A DNA stretch of 64,000 bases from Photobacterium sp. DA100 (lineage in GTDB: Bacteria > Pseudomonadota > Gammaproteobacteria > Enterobacterales > Vibrionaceae). Location: contig NZ_CP119423.1 of assembly GCF_029223585.1 (NCBI RefSeq), positions 1,612,001 to 1,676,000 of the forward strand, given 5' to 3'. Below the pieces are notes generated by a model. That model worked only from the letters and a program-made list of their open reading frames with translations. It ran no database searches and had not been told where the DNA came from. The position numbers and the translations under genes are program-made. Below are positions 8,607 through 17,590 of the stretch, piece by piece. Position 1 is the stretch's first letter. Every line of letters begins with the position of its first letter.

Positions 8607-10139
8607 TTAAGTCACGGTTTCAGCCTCTTTGGCTTTGAGGTAGGCGTCTAGGGCACAGTCGCCGTGATGATGCTGGTAGCCCGGCGTGTGGTGGCGCCAG
8701 GCTGGATCGATACTGGTTGCTTGGGTCTTGAACGGATCGATTTGCTCGTGGGTGTAATGAGTAAAACGCTCCCTGTATTTATCAAGCAAGTCCCGGAAAG
8801 CCGGATCGTTGGCCAGGTTCTGGCGTTCGCCTGGGTCACGAACCAGATCGAAAAGCTCTTCGCCTCCTTCCTGGTAGACGGTGTATTTATGGGTTTTAGT
8901 ACGGTACATCCGAGCGGGTTCGATGGTAGTTTCGCGGCTGGTGTACCACTGGCTGACGACGGCATCTCGCCAGTCCCGAGGCGCATTTCCGTCCAGCAGC
9001 GGTAGTACACTTCGACCATAGAGTTGCTCGGGAATACGCAAGCCGGCATAGTCGCACAAGGTAGGGACTAAATCACAGAGTGAAACCAGTTCGTCACTGT
9101 GTTGGTTTTGCGGTATACCGGGACCCATCATCACAAATGGTACGTTGGTTGCCTCTTCATAGAAAAAATTCATTTTGGTGACTTGACGGTGGCTACCCAT
9201 GGCATCGCCGTGATCACTGAAGAAGACAATCAGCGTATTGTCTGCAGCATCTGATTGTGCGAGGGCATCCAGTACCTTCTTGATACTGTTGTCGCCCATA
9301 CGGGTGTAATGGTAGTAGGCTGCCAGATACTGCTGGTAATTGAGCGGATCCCAATGGGCGGCTTCGTGCATGCGGTGATGTCCGCAGCAAAGGTACTGGA
9401 TGGCTTTCGGCCGGTTGGTGATAGGATCGAGGTTTTCAAAGTTATCACGCAATGGCGGTAGCGGCCCGATGCCCGGGATATCGCCATGAGGCCCGGCAAA
9501 CGCACCCACCCAGCCGCAAATATTGTGCGGGTTGTTGAAATCGACGGCCATGATAAAAGGCTTGTCGTGTTTTTTGCGCAAGAACGCCACACTTTCCTGC
9601 TCGGCATAGAGATCTTCCCGCGAGTCATAGTTCACCGGAAAGGCCTCGGGGGCATCCATGTCCATTTCTATTTGTTCCGCACAGTCGAAACCGCGCAGGG
9701 AGCCGAAGTCATGGCGCTTGCCGAAATGGACCGCATCATAGCCCGCTTCTCGGAACAGTTGGCCGAGGGTCGGCATTGACGAGGGGATATTGGGGCTGTT
9801 GTTACCGTGCACGCCGTTCTGGTGCGGTAGCCGCCCGGTCCAGAACGAAGCACGGGAAGGGCCGCATAATGGATAGGCGGTATAAGCGGCGTTGAAACGG
9901 GTGCCTTGCGCAATGAGCTGGTCGATAGCCGGGGTCGACACATCACGGTTGCCATAGCCGCCTATTGCATGGCGGGAAAGCTGGTCAGCTGTAATGATAA
10001 GGATATTCTTTGGCTTGCTCGCGCGGTCGGACGCAGGCGCGGCAGCAGCAGGGGACGGCTTGAGCATAACAGCCGACGTGCTGCTGGCTGCTGCGGCCCC
10101 GGCAACACCCTTAATAAAGTTGCGGCGAGATAATGACAT
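8607..10139 (-). CDS. Tat-exported S1-type sulfatase
   Basis: A 510-residue sulfatase with a twin-arginine signal (SRRNFIK, then an Ala-rich hydrophobic stretch). The modification motif is CGPSR with Cys92, to be converted to formylglycine. Metal-site signatures include ITADQ at about 49-53 and FFSDHGDAMGSH. It hydrolyses sulfate esters, here presumably from chondroitin or dermatan sulfate oligosaccharides in the periplasm; the position specificity cannot be read from sequence. It is the last gene of a three-gene minus-strand unit (sulfatase, DUF6250, sulfatase). It depends on the maturase at 39152. The gene ends 34 bases from the intron 3' end. Confidence 0.93.
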   Translation of the reverse strand: MSLSRRNFIKGVAGAAAASSTSAVMLKPSPAAAAPASDRASKPKNILIITADQLSRHAIGGYGNRDVSTPAIDQLIAQGTRFNAAYTAYPLCGPSRASFWTGRLPHQNGVHGNNSPNIPSSMPTLGQLFREAGYDAVHFGKRHDFGSLRGFDCAEQIEMDMDAPEAFPVNYDSREDLYAEQESVAFLRKKHDKPFIMAVDFNNPHNICGWVGAFAGPHGDIPGIGPLPPLRDNFENLDPITNRPKAIQYLCCGHHRMHEAAHWDPLNYQQYLAAYYHYTRMGDNSIKKVLDALAQSDAADNTLIVFFSDHGDAMGSHRQVTKMNFFYEEATNVPFVMMGPGIPQNQHSDELVSLCDLVPTLCDYAGLRIPEQLYGRSVLPLLDGNAPRDWRDAVVSQWYTSRETTIEPARMYRTKTHKYTVYQEGGEELFDLVRDPGERQNLANDPAFRDLLDKYRERFTHYTHEQIDPFKTQATSIDPAWRHHTPGYQHHHGDCALDAYLKAKEAETVT

Positions 10140-10156
10140 TGTTTACTTCCTTTAAA

Positions 10157-10888
10157 CTAGCCTTCATGTTCCATATTCAGTGAATACACTTTGAAGTTGT
10201 CGATTTTCAGATGACTTTTCCAGGTCCGAAAGCCGAACTTGCCTGATTTAAACTGCTCTTCATCATTGATTTCGTATAGCTTTTGGTTGTTGCTAAAGAC
10301 CAGGATCTGGTCATCAAGGCTGACGATTTTAATATTGGTCGGTTGATTAGGGATATTCATGAACTGCTTGTCGGTGACATCGAACTCAGGCAGTAGCGGG
10401 CGGGTGCCATCGCCAGGGTAACGACGAAAACGTGTCGTGCTATTGTCATTGGCACCGTAGCCGATGTAATAGAGTTGCATCGGATCGTATTTTCGCATGT
10501 CACCGGCGCGCCAGTCGGATTTGGCAAAAAAGTCCTGGCTGCCTGGCTCTTGGGCCATCCAAAAGAAATTAAGATCGGTACCTCGGTCATTGGGGCCACC
10601 AGCGACAACCACCGTGCCATCGAACTCGATCACTGACGGCGTGCTTATGCTGTGCCTGAACCACACGGTAGTGCCGGCAGCGTCATCAATATCTAGCGCT
10701 GCTTGCTTGATGCTAACCTCTGATACGGCCGATTTCTCTACGACCCATTGGGATAGGTTTTGGTTGAAAGTGTCACTATAGATCAAAGTGCCTTTTTGTT
10801 GGATAAGTGCCTCTGGGTTGTCTATTGCGTATGTCGGTAGGCTGCATCCCATCGTGATGGCCAGTAGAGCGACTTTAAATTTTTGCAT
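10157..10888 (-). CDS. Secreted DUF6250-family protein
   Basis: A 243-residue protein with a Sec signal peptide (about 22 residues) and a beta-rich body. Its blocks (GTTVWF, GGPNDRGTDLNFFW, YYIGYGANDNSTTRFRRY, GKFGFRTWKSHL) I associate with DUF6250, a jelly-roll family often found beside polysaccharide lyases. No catalytic role is established to my knowledge; carbohydrate binding or an accessory enzyme activity is possible. It lies between two Tat sulfatases on the same strand, 17 bases from the downstream one, so it is probably cotranscribed with them. Confidence 0.72.
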   Translation of the reverse strand: MQKFKVALLAITMGCSLPTYAIDNPEALIQQKGTLIYSDTFNQNLSQWVVEKSAVSEVSIKQAALDIDDAAGTTVWFRHSISTPSVIEFDGTVVVAGGPNDRGTDLNFFWMAQEPGSQDFFAKSDWRAGDMRKYDPMQLYYIGYGANDNSTTRFRRYPGDGTRPLLPEFDVTDKQFMNIPNQPTNIKIVSLDDQILVFSNNQKLYEINDEEQFKSGKFGFRTWKSHLKIDNFKVYSLNMEHEG

Positions 10889-10918
10889 GGGTTTCTCTTC
10901 TCATGTTGGTGATCGGTA

Positions 10919-10941
10919 ACTCCCGGCGCATGGCCGGGAGT
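10919..10941. other. GC-rich hairpin in intercistronic gap
   Basis: Nine-base arms ACTCCCGGC / GCCGGGAGT separated by five bases, with no T tract on either side. It lies between the distal sulfatase and the DUF6250 gene and may tune transcript stability within the operon. Confidence 0.5.
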
Positions 10942-10947
10942 GGTCTG

Positions 10948-12501
10948 TTAGGTAAAAGCTTTGAGTACGCTGGCTGGGACTTCGGCCGGGCGCCACGGGT
11001 CACCGGTATGCTCAAGCCACGGCAGCAGCTCTTCTTCGAGCAGTTGGTTGATCAAGGCATCGTTGCCCTCGGCAATATTGGCCATCTGGTAAGGGTCGTT
11101 GACGTTATCGTGTAAGACGTATGTCAGAGGTTTGCCTATTTTGCGATCGACCATCAGGGTGTAGCGGTCGGTACGGATCCCGCGGCGTCCGTAGGACTGG
11201 GCGCCGTAGGGTACGAAAGTGTAGAGTTGCGATGTCGGACGGGTATCGCCATTTTCACCGCGTACGGTTTTGGCAAAGTTTGTGCCTTCAACACTGTCTG
11301 GAATTTGCTGATCCATACCCATCAGGCCAAACATCGTCGGGAAGATGTCCGGTGCCGAAAATAGCAGGTTGTCCTGGCGCGGGGACAATTTGCCCGGCCA
11401 GCGGAACATCATCGGGATCCGCATTGATTCTTCGTAGTGGACATTCTTGGTCGGGTTGCCATTGGCACCCAGGCAGCAGCCATGGTCAGAGAAGAAGATC
11501 ACCAAGGTATCTTCGGCTAGGTTGAGGCGGTCAAGTTCATTAATAATGCGGCCAAATTGTTCATCCACACCATTGATCATAGCCATGTACTCTTTGAAGT
11601 ACTTCGGCCCGTAACCGTCTTGGTAGTCTTTATCCCATACCACATTCGGCCGGGTATTGAGTGATTCGGACGTTTCGCCGCTGAAGCGATCCAAGTATTT
11701 TTGAGGAACTTGATCATAAGGGGAGTGCGGCGGGTTCATGGAGACGACCAGAGTAAAGGGCTTGTCACTGTCGCGATACTTGCCGTTTTCGTTTCGAAGG
11801 TACTTTATGGCGATGTCAGCTTCATGCTCCGGACTCCACTGGTTGATTTGCAGCGGTTTGTCCCTCGGGGTGTCGTTGGTCCAGTAAATAGGATTCATGT
11901 GAAGATCGTAGGTACCGTATGAATACCAGAAATCGAAACCGTGGCGACGGTCAGGGGCCGTCCAGTCATTCCAGTAGCGGCCTTCCATCGGGTTGTTGTA
12001 GCTCGGCACAAACGGTGCTTCCGGTGCATCGAGATGCCACTTGCCGATATAGCCCATGCTATAGCCTTGCTTTTTCATGATGTCTGACCAGGTCAGGGTA
12101 TTTTTCTTCAACTCAATACCGAAGTCTTTGCCGCCGAAGTTTCCAGGCATGGCGGTATGGCTGTTGCCTTGGATTCCGTTGCGGTAAGGATACTGACCTG
12201 TCATCAACATGCCACGGAACGGAGTACAAAGCGGGAAGTTGGATACGGCCTGATCCAGTACCACACTTTGCTTAGCAAATTTGTCTAGATATGGAGTTAA
12301 TGAGCGGTCCTGATTCATAAAGCCAAGCGACTGGGTACGAAACTCATCAGGGAAGATGATCAACAGGTTTGGCTTTTTACTTTCGTTTTTGGCGGTAACC
12401 ACCGGTTGATTGCCCGTAAGTGAACTGCAAGCTGGCGTTGCAGCCACAGCCCCTGTGACAGCAATGCCTTTTAAAAGGTCACGGCGTGATATCGACATCA
12501 T
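10948..12501 (-). CDS. Tat-exported sulfatase with CTPFR motif
   Basis: A 517-residue sulfatase with a twin-arginine signal (SRRDLLKG). The formylglycine motif is CTPFR at Cys92: Cys, Pro and Arg are kept, but Phe replaces the usual Ser/Ala. FFSDHG provides part of the metal site. It is expected to remove sulfate from glycosaminoglycan fragments in the periplasm. It is the first gene of the minus-strand sulfatase unit, with GGAG a few bases before the start; ATG at 12498 is equally possible. It is divergent from agaR across a region full of CGAAAG motifs, so AgaR control is likely. Confidence 0.92.
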   Translation of the reverse strand: MMSISRRDLLKGIAVTGAVAATPACSSLTGNQPVVTAKNESKKPNLLIIFPDEFRTQSLGFMNQDRSLTPYLDKFAKQSVVLDQAVSNFPLCTPFRGMLMTGQYPYRNGIQGNSHTAMPGNFGGKDFGIELKKNTLTWSDIMKKQGYSMGYIGKWHLDAPEAPFVPSYNNPMEGRYWNDWTAPDRRHGFDFWYSYGTYDLHMNPIYWTNDTPRDKPLQINQWSPEHEADIAIKYLRNENGKYRDSDKPFTLVVSMNPPHSPYDQVPQKYLDRFSGETSESLNTRPNVVWDKDYQDGYGPKYFKEYMAMINGVDEQFGRIINELDRLNLAEDTLVIFFSDHGCCLGANGNPTKNVHYEESMRIPMMFRWPGKLSPRQDNLLFSAPDIFPTMFGLMGMDQQIPDSVEGTNFAKTVRGENGDTRPTSQLYTFVPYGAQSYGRRGIRTDRYTLMVDRKIGKPLTYVLHDNVNDPYQMANIAEGNDALINQLLEEELLPWLEHTGDPWRPAEVPASVLKAFT

Positions 12502-12947
12502 TAGTCTCCTTTAATTTAAGATACCATTTGCATATAAAGTGTGATGAAGACGGAAAAAGAAAGTAATTTAATTTCCTTTTCTTACGTTTTGGTGTTTTTA
12601 TAGCGCTATCGTAAACTAACGAAAGCGTATTGACGTGGTTGCTGATCACAAAAGAAGACATTGACTTGTCAAATGCTTTCAAAGTGAAACGCCTTATGTT
12701 TTGCTTTGCGAGTTGATTTACGATAAATTTACTTTTACTGGCAGTTATTTATGCAAATCTAGTGATAGTCAGCTTTCGTAGTGCTGCTTTTTCTTTTACT
12801 CGAAAGTTTGCGTAAATAAATAGGTAAGTTAACGAAAGTATGTGAAAGAGATCGCAAGTTTGTATTCTTCCCATTGTGCCTTTTGTTTTTGATTGTAAGC
12901 TTATATCGAAACCAAACGAAAGCTTGGTTTCAACAGGAGACTAAATA
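12502..12947. promoter_or_regulatory. Divergent control region between sulfatase operon and agaR
   Basis: A 446-base AT-rich gap with no gene. It holds several CGAAAG/CTTTCG elements (about 12620, 12677, 12774, 12801, 12832), GCCTTTTGTTTTTGATTG near 12878, and a CRP-like TGATCACAAAA at 12643. These match the motifs upstream of other units in the locus. Two promoters, leftward for the sulfatases and rightward for agaR, must lie here. Confidence 0.55.
12908..12931 (+). promoter_or_regulatory. Perfect inverted repeat with central CGAAAG, candidate AgaR operator
   Basis: GAAACCAA and TTGGTTTC are perfect inverted copies around ACGAAAGC, ending 16 bases before the agaR start and touching its ribosome-binding site (CAGGAG). 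An autoregulatory operator or a leader hairpin are both possible. Confidence 0.5.
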
Positions 12948-13724
12948 ATGAAAAGTGCTGTCGAAAGGCGAATGGAAATCGTCAACGTGGTAAACCAAGA
13001 AGGTAAAGCCCGTGTCGAGGACCTAGCTTCTAGATTTAGTGTCTCCAGTGTCACTATCCGCAGTGATCTGAGTTTTTTGGAAAAGAATGGTTATGTTGTG
13101 CGTTCGCACGGTGCCGCAATTCCGAATACCGGTGTCATTGCTGAGCTGACCGTACATGAAAAGCGTCGTCAAAATGCCGGATTGAAAGCGGTATTGGGAC
13201 AAGCAGCGGCCGAGCTGATCGAAGATGGTGACACAGTCATTCTGGATTCGGGTACTACTACACGCGAAATTGCCTCAAGCCTGAGCAATGTCGAGGATGT
13301 AGTGGTAATGACCAATGGTCTGGATGTGGCTATGGAGTTGTCGTCAAAACCGGGTATTGAGGTATTGATGACCGGTGGTGTGCTTCGTAAGAAGGCATTG
13401 TCTTTTTCGGGTTCACAGGCTGAGAACGGGTTGAAAAACTACCGCTTTGATAAAGTGTTCTTGGGTGTGGATGGCTTTGATCTAAGATCGGGGATTACAA
13501 CTCACAACGAGCAGGAAGCAAGTCTGAACCGCTTGATGTGTGAAATTTCCGAACATGTTATTGCTATTGCGGATTCCAGCAAGTTTGGTAAACGCAGCTG
13601 TCATATGATCCGAGAGTTCGGTCAGATTGACACCCTGGTAACAGATTCCGGTATTCCGGAAGAGTACCTCCAGGGTTTGCGAGACATGAAAGTGAATGTG
13701 ATCATTGTTGAAAAGACAGATTAA
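12948..13724 (+). CDS. agaR: DeoR-family repressor of amino-sugar catabolism, AgaR
   Basis: A 258-residue DeoR/GlpR-type regulator. It has an N-terminal winged helix-turn-helix (about 6-60, VEDLASRFSVSSVTIRSDL) followed by the DeoR sugar-phosphate sensor domain (LDSGTTTREIA, MTNGLDVA, MTGGVLRK, GVDGFDLRSGITTHNE, DSSKFGKRS). These blocks closely follow E. coli AgaR as I recall it. AgaR represses N-acetylgalactosamine genes and is released by a pathway phosphosugar. It heads the kba/aga genes and is divergent from the sulfatase unit. The many AgaR-like tracts in this window suggest it controls lyases, sulfatases and catabolism together. Start supported by CAGGAG. Confidence 0.93.
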   Translation: MKSAVERRMEIVNVVNQEGKARVEDLASRFSVSSVTIRSDLSFLEKNGYVVRSHGAAIPNTGVIAELTVHEKRRQNAGLKAVLGQAAAELIEDGDTVILDSGTTTREIASSLSNVEDVVVMTNGLDVAMELSSKPGIEVLMTGGVLRKKALSFSGSQAENGLKNYRFDKVFLGVDGFDLRSGITTHNEQEASLNRLMCEISEHVIAIADSSKFGKRSCHMIREFGQIDTLVTDSGIPEEYLQGLRDMKVNVIIVEKTD

Positions 13725-13742
13725 ATCCTTTCTATAAGCGAT

Positions 13743-13790
13743 GTGCTAACTCCATAGCAGCAGACCAGATGCTGATTGTGGAGTTAGTAC
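13743..13790 (+). promoter_or_regulatory. Hairpin that pairs the kbaZ ribosome-binding site
   Basis: GTGCTAACTCCA (13743-13754) pairs with TGGAGTTAGTAC (13779-13790) over 12 bases with one G-U pair; an inner CAGCA / TGCTG stem caps it. The 3' arm contains GGAG, the only Shine-Dalgarno for the ATG at 13791. Folding would hide it, so translation of kbaZ may be gated or coupled to agaR reading. There is no T tract, so it is not a terminator. Confidence 0.55.
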
Positions 13791-15068
13791 ATGAACACCC
13801 TTCTTGATATCGTAAAACGTCACAAGGCTGGCGGCAGAAACGGGATATATTCTGTTTGTTCGGCGCATCCATTTGTGATTGAAGCTGCGATACGTCAAGC
13901 CAAGCAAGACAATTCGCCGTTGCTGATTGAAGCAACGTCAAACCAGGTGGATCAATTCGGTGGCTATACCGGTATGACACCGGTTGATTTTCGAAACTTT
14001 GTCCTTGATCTTGCCGAACAACTGGCCTTTCCTTCAGAGCGCTTGATACTGGGTGGTGACCATCTTGGTCCAAATCGCTGGCAGGATTTGCCTGCTGATC
14101 AGGCAATGGATAATGCCGATGCACTGATTGCGGCCTATGTGGCTGCCGGTTTTAAGAAAATACACCTTGATTGCAGCATGTCCTGTACTGGCGATCCCGT
14201 GCCACTGGCCGATGAAGTAGTGGCCGAGCGGGCTGCCCGTCTTGCTAACGTGGCTGAAGAGACCGCGATAAACAGCTTCGGCTCCAGTGATGTTGTTTAT
14301 GTTATCGGCACCGAAGTACCGGTACCGGGCGGGGCCGCGGAGTTACTCGAAGGGGTCGAGGTGACTCACCCGGAGGCGGCACAGAAAACCATCCAATGCC
14401 ACCTGACGGCTTTTGAGCAAGCTGGTGTTGCCGATTGCTGGCAGCGCGTGATTGGCTTGGTCGTCCAACCGGGGGTTGAGTTTGATCATACCGGCGTTAT
14501 TGATTATTGCCCGGAGAAAGCACAGGCGCTCAGCCGGGTGATTGATGAATACCAGCACATGGTGTTCGAGGCGCACTCGACAGATTATCAGCCTGCGCAG
14601 GCTTACCAAGATTTGGTTCGGGATCATTTTTCAATTCTGAAAGTAGGCCCAGCGCTGACTTTTGCCATGCGTGAAGCGCTATTTAACCTATGCGCAATCG
14701 AAGAAGAGATGGTTCCGAAGGCCCATTGCTCGAATTTAAAAGAACATATCGAACAAACCATGTGTATCGAGCCCGGGTTCTGGCAGAAATATTATCATGG
14801 CGATGCCAATCAACAACGCTTTGCTCGTTGCTACAGCTTTAGTGACCGTATTCGTTACTACTGGCCCGATGAAAAAATTCAACAGGCTCAAGCAAAACTA
14901 TTTAGCAATCTGTCACAGCAACCAATGCCATTGCCGCTAATTAGCCAATATTTACCTGAGCAGTTCCATGCTTTGAGAAATGGTGAAATAGAAAATACAC
15001 CTAAAGATTTCGTAATTAACAAAGTACAGCAAGTACTTCGTATTTATTCTGCAGCTTGTGAGTTTTAA
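13791..15068 (+). CDS. kbaZ: Tagatose-1,6-bisphosphate aldolase accessory subunit KbaZ
   Basis: A 425-residue member of the KbaZ/GatZ family ([16 protein letters not shown] near the start, [35 protein letters not shown]). The family is needed for full activity and stability of the class II aldolase KbaY, which splits tagatose-1,6-bisphosphate into glycerone phosphate and glyceraldehyde-3-phosphate at the end of galactosamine breakdown. It is first in the kbaZ-agaS-agaVWE run; its partner kbaY is 29 kb away at 43699. GatZ of the galactitol route is a close relative, but the Aga context favours KbaZ. Its ribosome-binding site lies in a hairpin stem. Confidence 0.93.
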   Translation: MNTLLDIVKRHKAGGRNGIYSVCSAHPFVIEAAIRQAKQDNSPLLIEATSNQVDQFGGYTGMTPVDFRNFVLDLAEQLAFPSERLILGGDHLGPNRWQDLPADQAMDNADALIAAYVAAGFKKIHLDCSMSCTGDPVPLADEVVAERAARLANVAEETAINSFGSSDVVYVIGTEVPVPGGAAELLEGVEVTHPEAAQKTIQCHLTAFEQAGVADCWQRVIGLVVQPGVEFDHTGVIDYCPEKAQALSRVIDEYQHMVFEAHSTDYQPAQAYQDLVRDHFSILKVGPALTFAMREALFNLCAIEEEMVPKAHCSNLKEHIEQTMCIEPGFWQKYYHGDANQQRFARCYSFSDRIRYYWPDEKIQQAQAKLFSNLSQQPMPLPLISQYLPEQFHALRNGEIENTPKDFVINKVQQVLRIYSAACEF

Positions 15069-15084
15069 TATAATAGGGCATACC

Positions 15085-16242
15085 ATGAAATATTTAGATC
15101 TTGACCATAAAGATCTCGAAAGCTTAAAGGCTTTTTGGACTGCAAAAGAAATTCAGCAACAACCTGAGTGCTGGAGAAAAACATTGTCAATCGTGACCGA
15201 GTGTCAAGCCGTGAGCAAGGCATTTCTGGCACCACTCTATAGCAAGCCGAATTTGCGCATTGTATTGACCGGGGCAGGTACGTCTGCTTTTGCCGGACGA
15301 GCATTGGCACCGGCGCTGTCAAAGGTGCTTGATCGTCGTGTTGAAGCCATCGCTTCTACCGATATTGTATCGAACCCTTATCAGTATTTTGCCGAAGATA
15401 TTCCGACACTTGTTGTTTCATTTGCGCGTTCTGGCAACAGTCCTGAAAGTGTTGCGGCGGTTGATTTGGCCAACCAGCTGCTAACCGAGTGTTATCACCT
15501 GGTGCTGACCTGTAACGGTGAAGGGCAACTGTACGAAAGATGCAGGAACGACGCGGGCTCGCTGGCGATTTTGATGCCGGCTGAAACAAACGATAAGTCT
15601 TTCGCGATGACGTCAAGTTTCTCTTCTATGATGCTTGCAGCATTTTCGGTATTAACTTGTGACAACGATTACTCGAAAGAAATTGAAAGTATTTGTAAGC
15701 AATCTGAGGCTTTGATCAAAGAAATTAATTCTTCTATCAGTATAATTGCTAATAAGAATGCAAAACGAGTTATTTATTTGGGCAGTGGATGCCTGCAGGG
15801 TTTAGCCCAGGAGTCAGCACTGAAGCTTCTGGAGCTAACGGCAGGGAATGTTGTGGCAATGTTCGATTCCCCACTTGGCTTTAGACATGGACCAAAATCG
15901 ATAGTTGATAATGAAACATTAGTTGTTGTCTTTATTTCTAATAACCCATATACGCGTAAGTATGATTTGGACTTATTAGCCGAACTGCGCCGGGACAAAA
16001 TTGCTTCTCAAGTATTAGCAATTACGGCACAGCAAGACGATACGGTTACTGATGGCGACTTTATTAATATTAACGGTATGGATAATGCCAGCGATGTAGA
16101 ATTAATATTCCCATATTTAATCATTGCTCAAGTTTACGCTTTCCATCACTCATTGAAATTAGGAAATACGCCGGACAATCCTTGTCCGACCGGCGAGGTC
16201 AATCGTGTTGTTCAGGGTGTAACAATTCACGAATTCAATTAA
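15085..16242 (+). CDS. agaS: Galactosamine-6-phosphate deaminase/isomerase AgaS
   Basis: A 385-residue double-SIS protein (LTGAGTSAFAG, FARSGNSPESVAAV, AETNDKSFAMTSS, SPLGFRHGPKS, YTRKYDLDLLAELRRD, GNTPDNP), near collinear with E. coli AgaS. It converts galactosamine-6-phosphate to tagatose-6-phosphate plus ammonia in the cytoplasm. The ATG at 15085 is preferred over an in-frame start at 15058, because the latter would overlap kbaZ and add residues not found in the family. Seventeen bases separate it from kbaZ, so they are one operon. Confidence 0.93.
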   Translation: MKYLDLDHKDLESLKAFWTAKEIQQQPECWRKTLSIVTECQAVSKAFLAPLYSKPNLRIVLTGAGTSAFAGRALAPALSKVLDRRVEAIASTDIVSNPYQYFAEDIPTLVVSFARSGNSPESVAAVDLANQLLTECYHLVLTCNGEGQLYERCRNDAGSLAILMPAETNDKSFAMTSSFSSMMLAAFSVLTCDNDYSKEIESICKQSEALIKEINSSISIIANKNAKRVIYLGSGCLQGLAQESALKLLELTAGNVVAMFDSPLGFRHGPKSIVDNETLVVVFISNNPYTRKYDLDLLAELRRDKIASQVLAITAQQDDTVTDGDFININGMDNASDVELIFPYLIIAQVYAFHHSLKLGNTPDNPCPTGEVNRVVQGVTIHEFN

Positions 16243-16273
16243 TAGCACAATAAATAAAAAAGGGTTTACTACT

Positions 16274-16774
16274 ATGACGTCACCTAACATTGTTTGGACG
16301 CGTATCGATGAACGTCTTCTACATGGTCAAATTCGAATTACTTGGGGTAAACATACCGAGGCGAATTTAATTTTAGTGGCCAATGACGATGCAGCAGAAG
16401 GGCCGAATGCCGCCTTTATGCAGGCGGGTATGAAGGCCTCTGCCGGAGGGGAATACGCTGTACGTTTCTTCTCTATCCAGAAAACCATCGATGTGATCCA
16501 CAAAGCATCGCCAAAGCAGAAGATTTTCATTCTGTGTAACAACCCTACCGATGTTGCCCGTTTGGTTGAAGGTGGCGTTCCTCTTACACACTGCAACGTA
16601 GGCAACATGCACTTCCACGAAGGCAAGCGCCAGATCGCCAAAACCGTATCGGTCGATGAGAAAGATATCGATGCCTTTGAGCGTATGGTAGCCAAAGGGG
16701 TGACGTGTACGGTGCAGAACACACCAGATCAAACGCCAGTCAATGTACTTGAATTGGCAAAACAAACTGCCTAA
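16274..16774 (+). CDS. agaV: Mannose-family PTS component IIB (AgaV/AgaB type)
   Basis: A 166-residue cytoplasmic IIB protein of the mannose/sorbose PTS family. The phosphorylated residue is His17 in DERLLHGQ. It passes phosphate from IIA (18691) to the incoming sugar at the IIC/IID channel. The family includes the N-acetylgalactosamine and galactosamine carriers of E. coli and also streptococcal carriers for unsaturated glycosaminoglycan disaccharides. It is in the order B-C-D, with A 220 bases further on. AgaV versus AgaB cannot be decided from sequence alone. Confidence 0.92.
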   Translation: MTSPNIVWTRIDERLLHGQIRITWGKHTEANLILVANDDAAEGPNAAFMQAGMKASAGGEYAVRFFSIQKTIDVIHKASPKQKIFILCNNPTDVARLVEGGVPLTHCNVGNMHFHEGKRQIAKTVSVDEKDIDAFERMVAKGVTCTVQNTPDQTPVNVLELAKQTA

Positions 16775-16822
16775 ACGCAGGCAACATTCACGCTAAACAG
16801 AGATTTAAAAAAGGAATAAATC

Positions 16823-17590
16823 ATGTTTTTTGAAGCTACGCTGGTCGCAATTTGGGCGTTCTTCTGTGGTATCGATAAATACGATGTCGCGTTGAACATC
16901 CACCGTCCGCTCATTACCGGCCCGGTTGTCGGGTTGATCATGGGTGATATGCAAATCGGTCTGATTGCCGGTGCCACCCTGGAGTTGGCTTGGTTAGGCC
17001 TAGTGCCAAATGCAGGGGCTCAGCCGCCTGATGTTACCTTGGGTACCATTGCTGCTGTCGCTTTCGCGGTGATGACTGGCCAGTCAGCGGAAGTCGCGAT
17101 GGGTGTGGGTATGCCAATCGCCGTCTTGATGCAGATGCTGGTTATCGGTTTCTTCGCTCTGACAGCCTTCACGATGGGCAAAGCGGATCGCTTCGCCGAG
17201 CAGGGAGACTCTGATGGCATTGACCGCTTGCTGATCACCACAATTTCGCTGCGTGCCCTGATGTACTCACTGGTCGCCTTTATCACCGTGTACTTCGGTG
17301 AGCATGCTGCAACCTGGATTGATGAAAACGCACCAAAAGTTCTGCTAGAAGGTCTGGGCATCGGCGCCAAGATGGTTCCAGCAATCGGTTTTGCCATGTT
17401 GCTTAAAATCATGTGGTCGAAGGAAGTTGCGGGTGTGTTCTTTATCGGCTTCGTGATGACGACATACCTCAAGCTGCCAATCATGGCCGTGGCGGTCCTG
17501 GGCGCATCAGCCGCAGCGCTGTACTACTTCTTCAGCGGTAACAATGGAACTAACAACAATCAAGTCGAGGAATTTGAAGATGGCATCTGA
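16823..17590 (+). CDS. agaW: Mannose-family PTS membrane component IIC (AgaW type)
   Basis: A 255-residue integral membrane protein with several hydrophobic segments. It carries IIC signatures (HRPLITGPVVGLIMGD, GATLELAWLGLVPNAGAQPPD, MGVGMPIAVLMQ). With IID it forms the inner-membrane channel that takes up the sugar as it is phosphorylated. It follows agaV by 48 bases and overlaps the IID start by 11 bases, indicating translational coupling. Confidence 0.93.
   Translation: MFFEATLVAIWAFFCGIDKYDVALNIHRPLITGPVVGLIMGDMQIGLIAGATLELAWLGLVPNAGAQPPDVTLGTIAAVAFAVMTGQSAEVAMGVGMPIAVLMQMLVIGFFALTAFTMGKADRFAEQGDSDGIDRLLITTISLRALMYSLVAFITVYFGEHAATWIDENAPKVLLEGLGIGAKMVPAIGFAMLLKIMWSKEVAGVFFIGFVMTTYLKLPIMAVAVLGASAAALYYFFSGNNGTNNNQVEEFEDGI

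Noticed and set aside
8256..8651. 131-codon frame crossing the intron 3' end
   Set aside because: It overlaps the reverse transcriptase gene, domains V and VI and the sulfatase end in other frames; a shadow frame.
15058..15084. Nine-codon N-terminal extension of AgaS
   Set aside because: It overlaps kbaZ and is not found in AgaS relatives; ATG at 15085 fits better.
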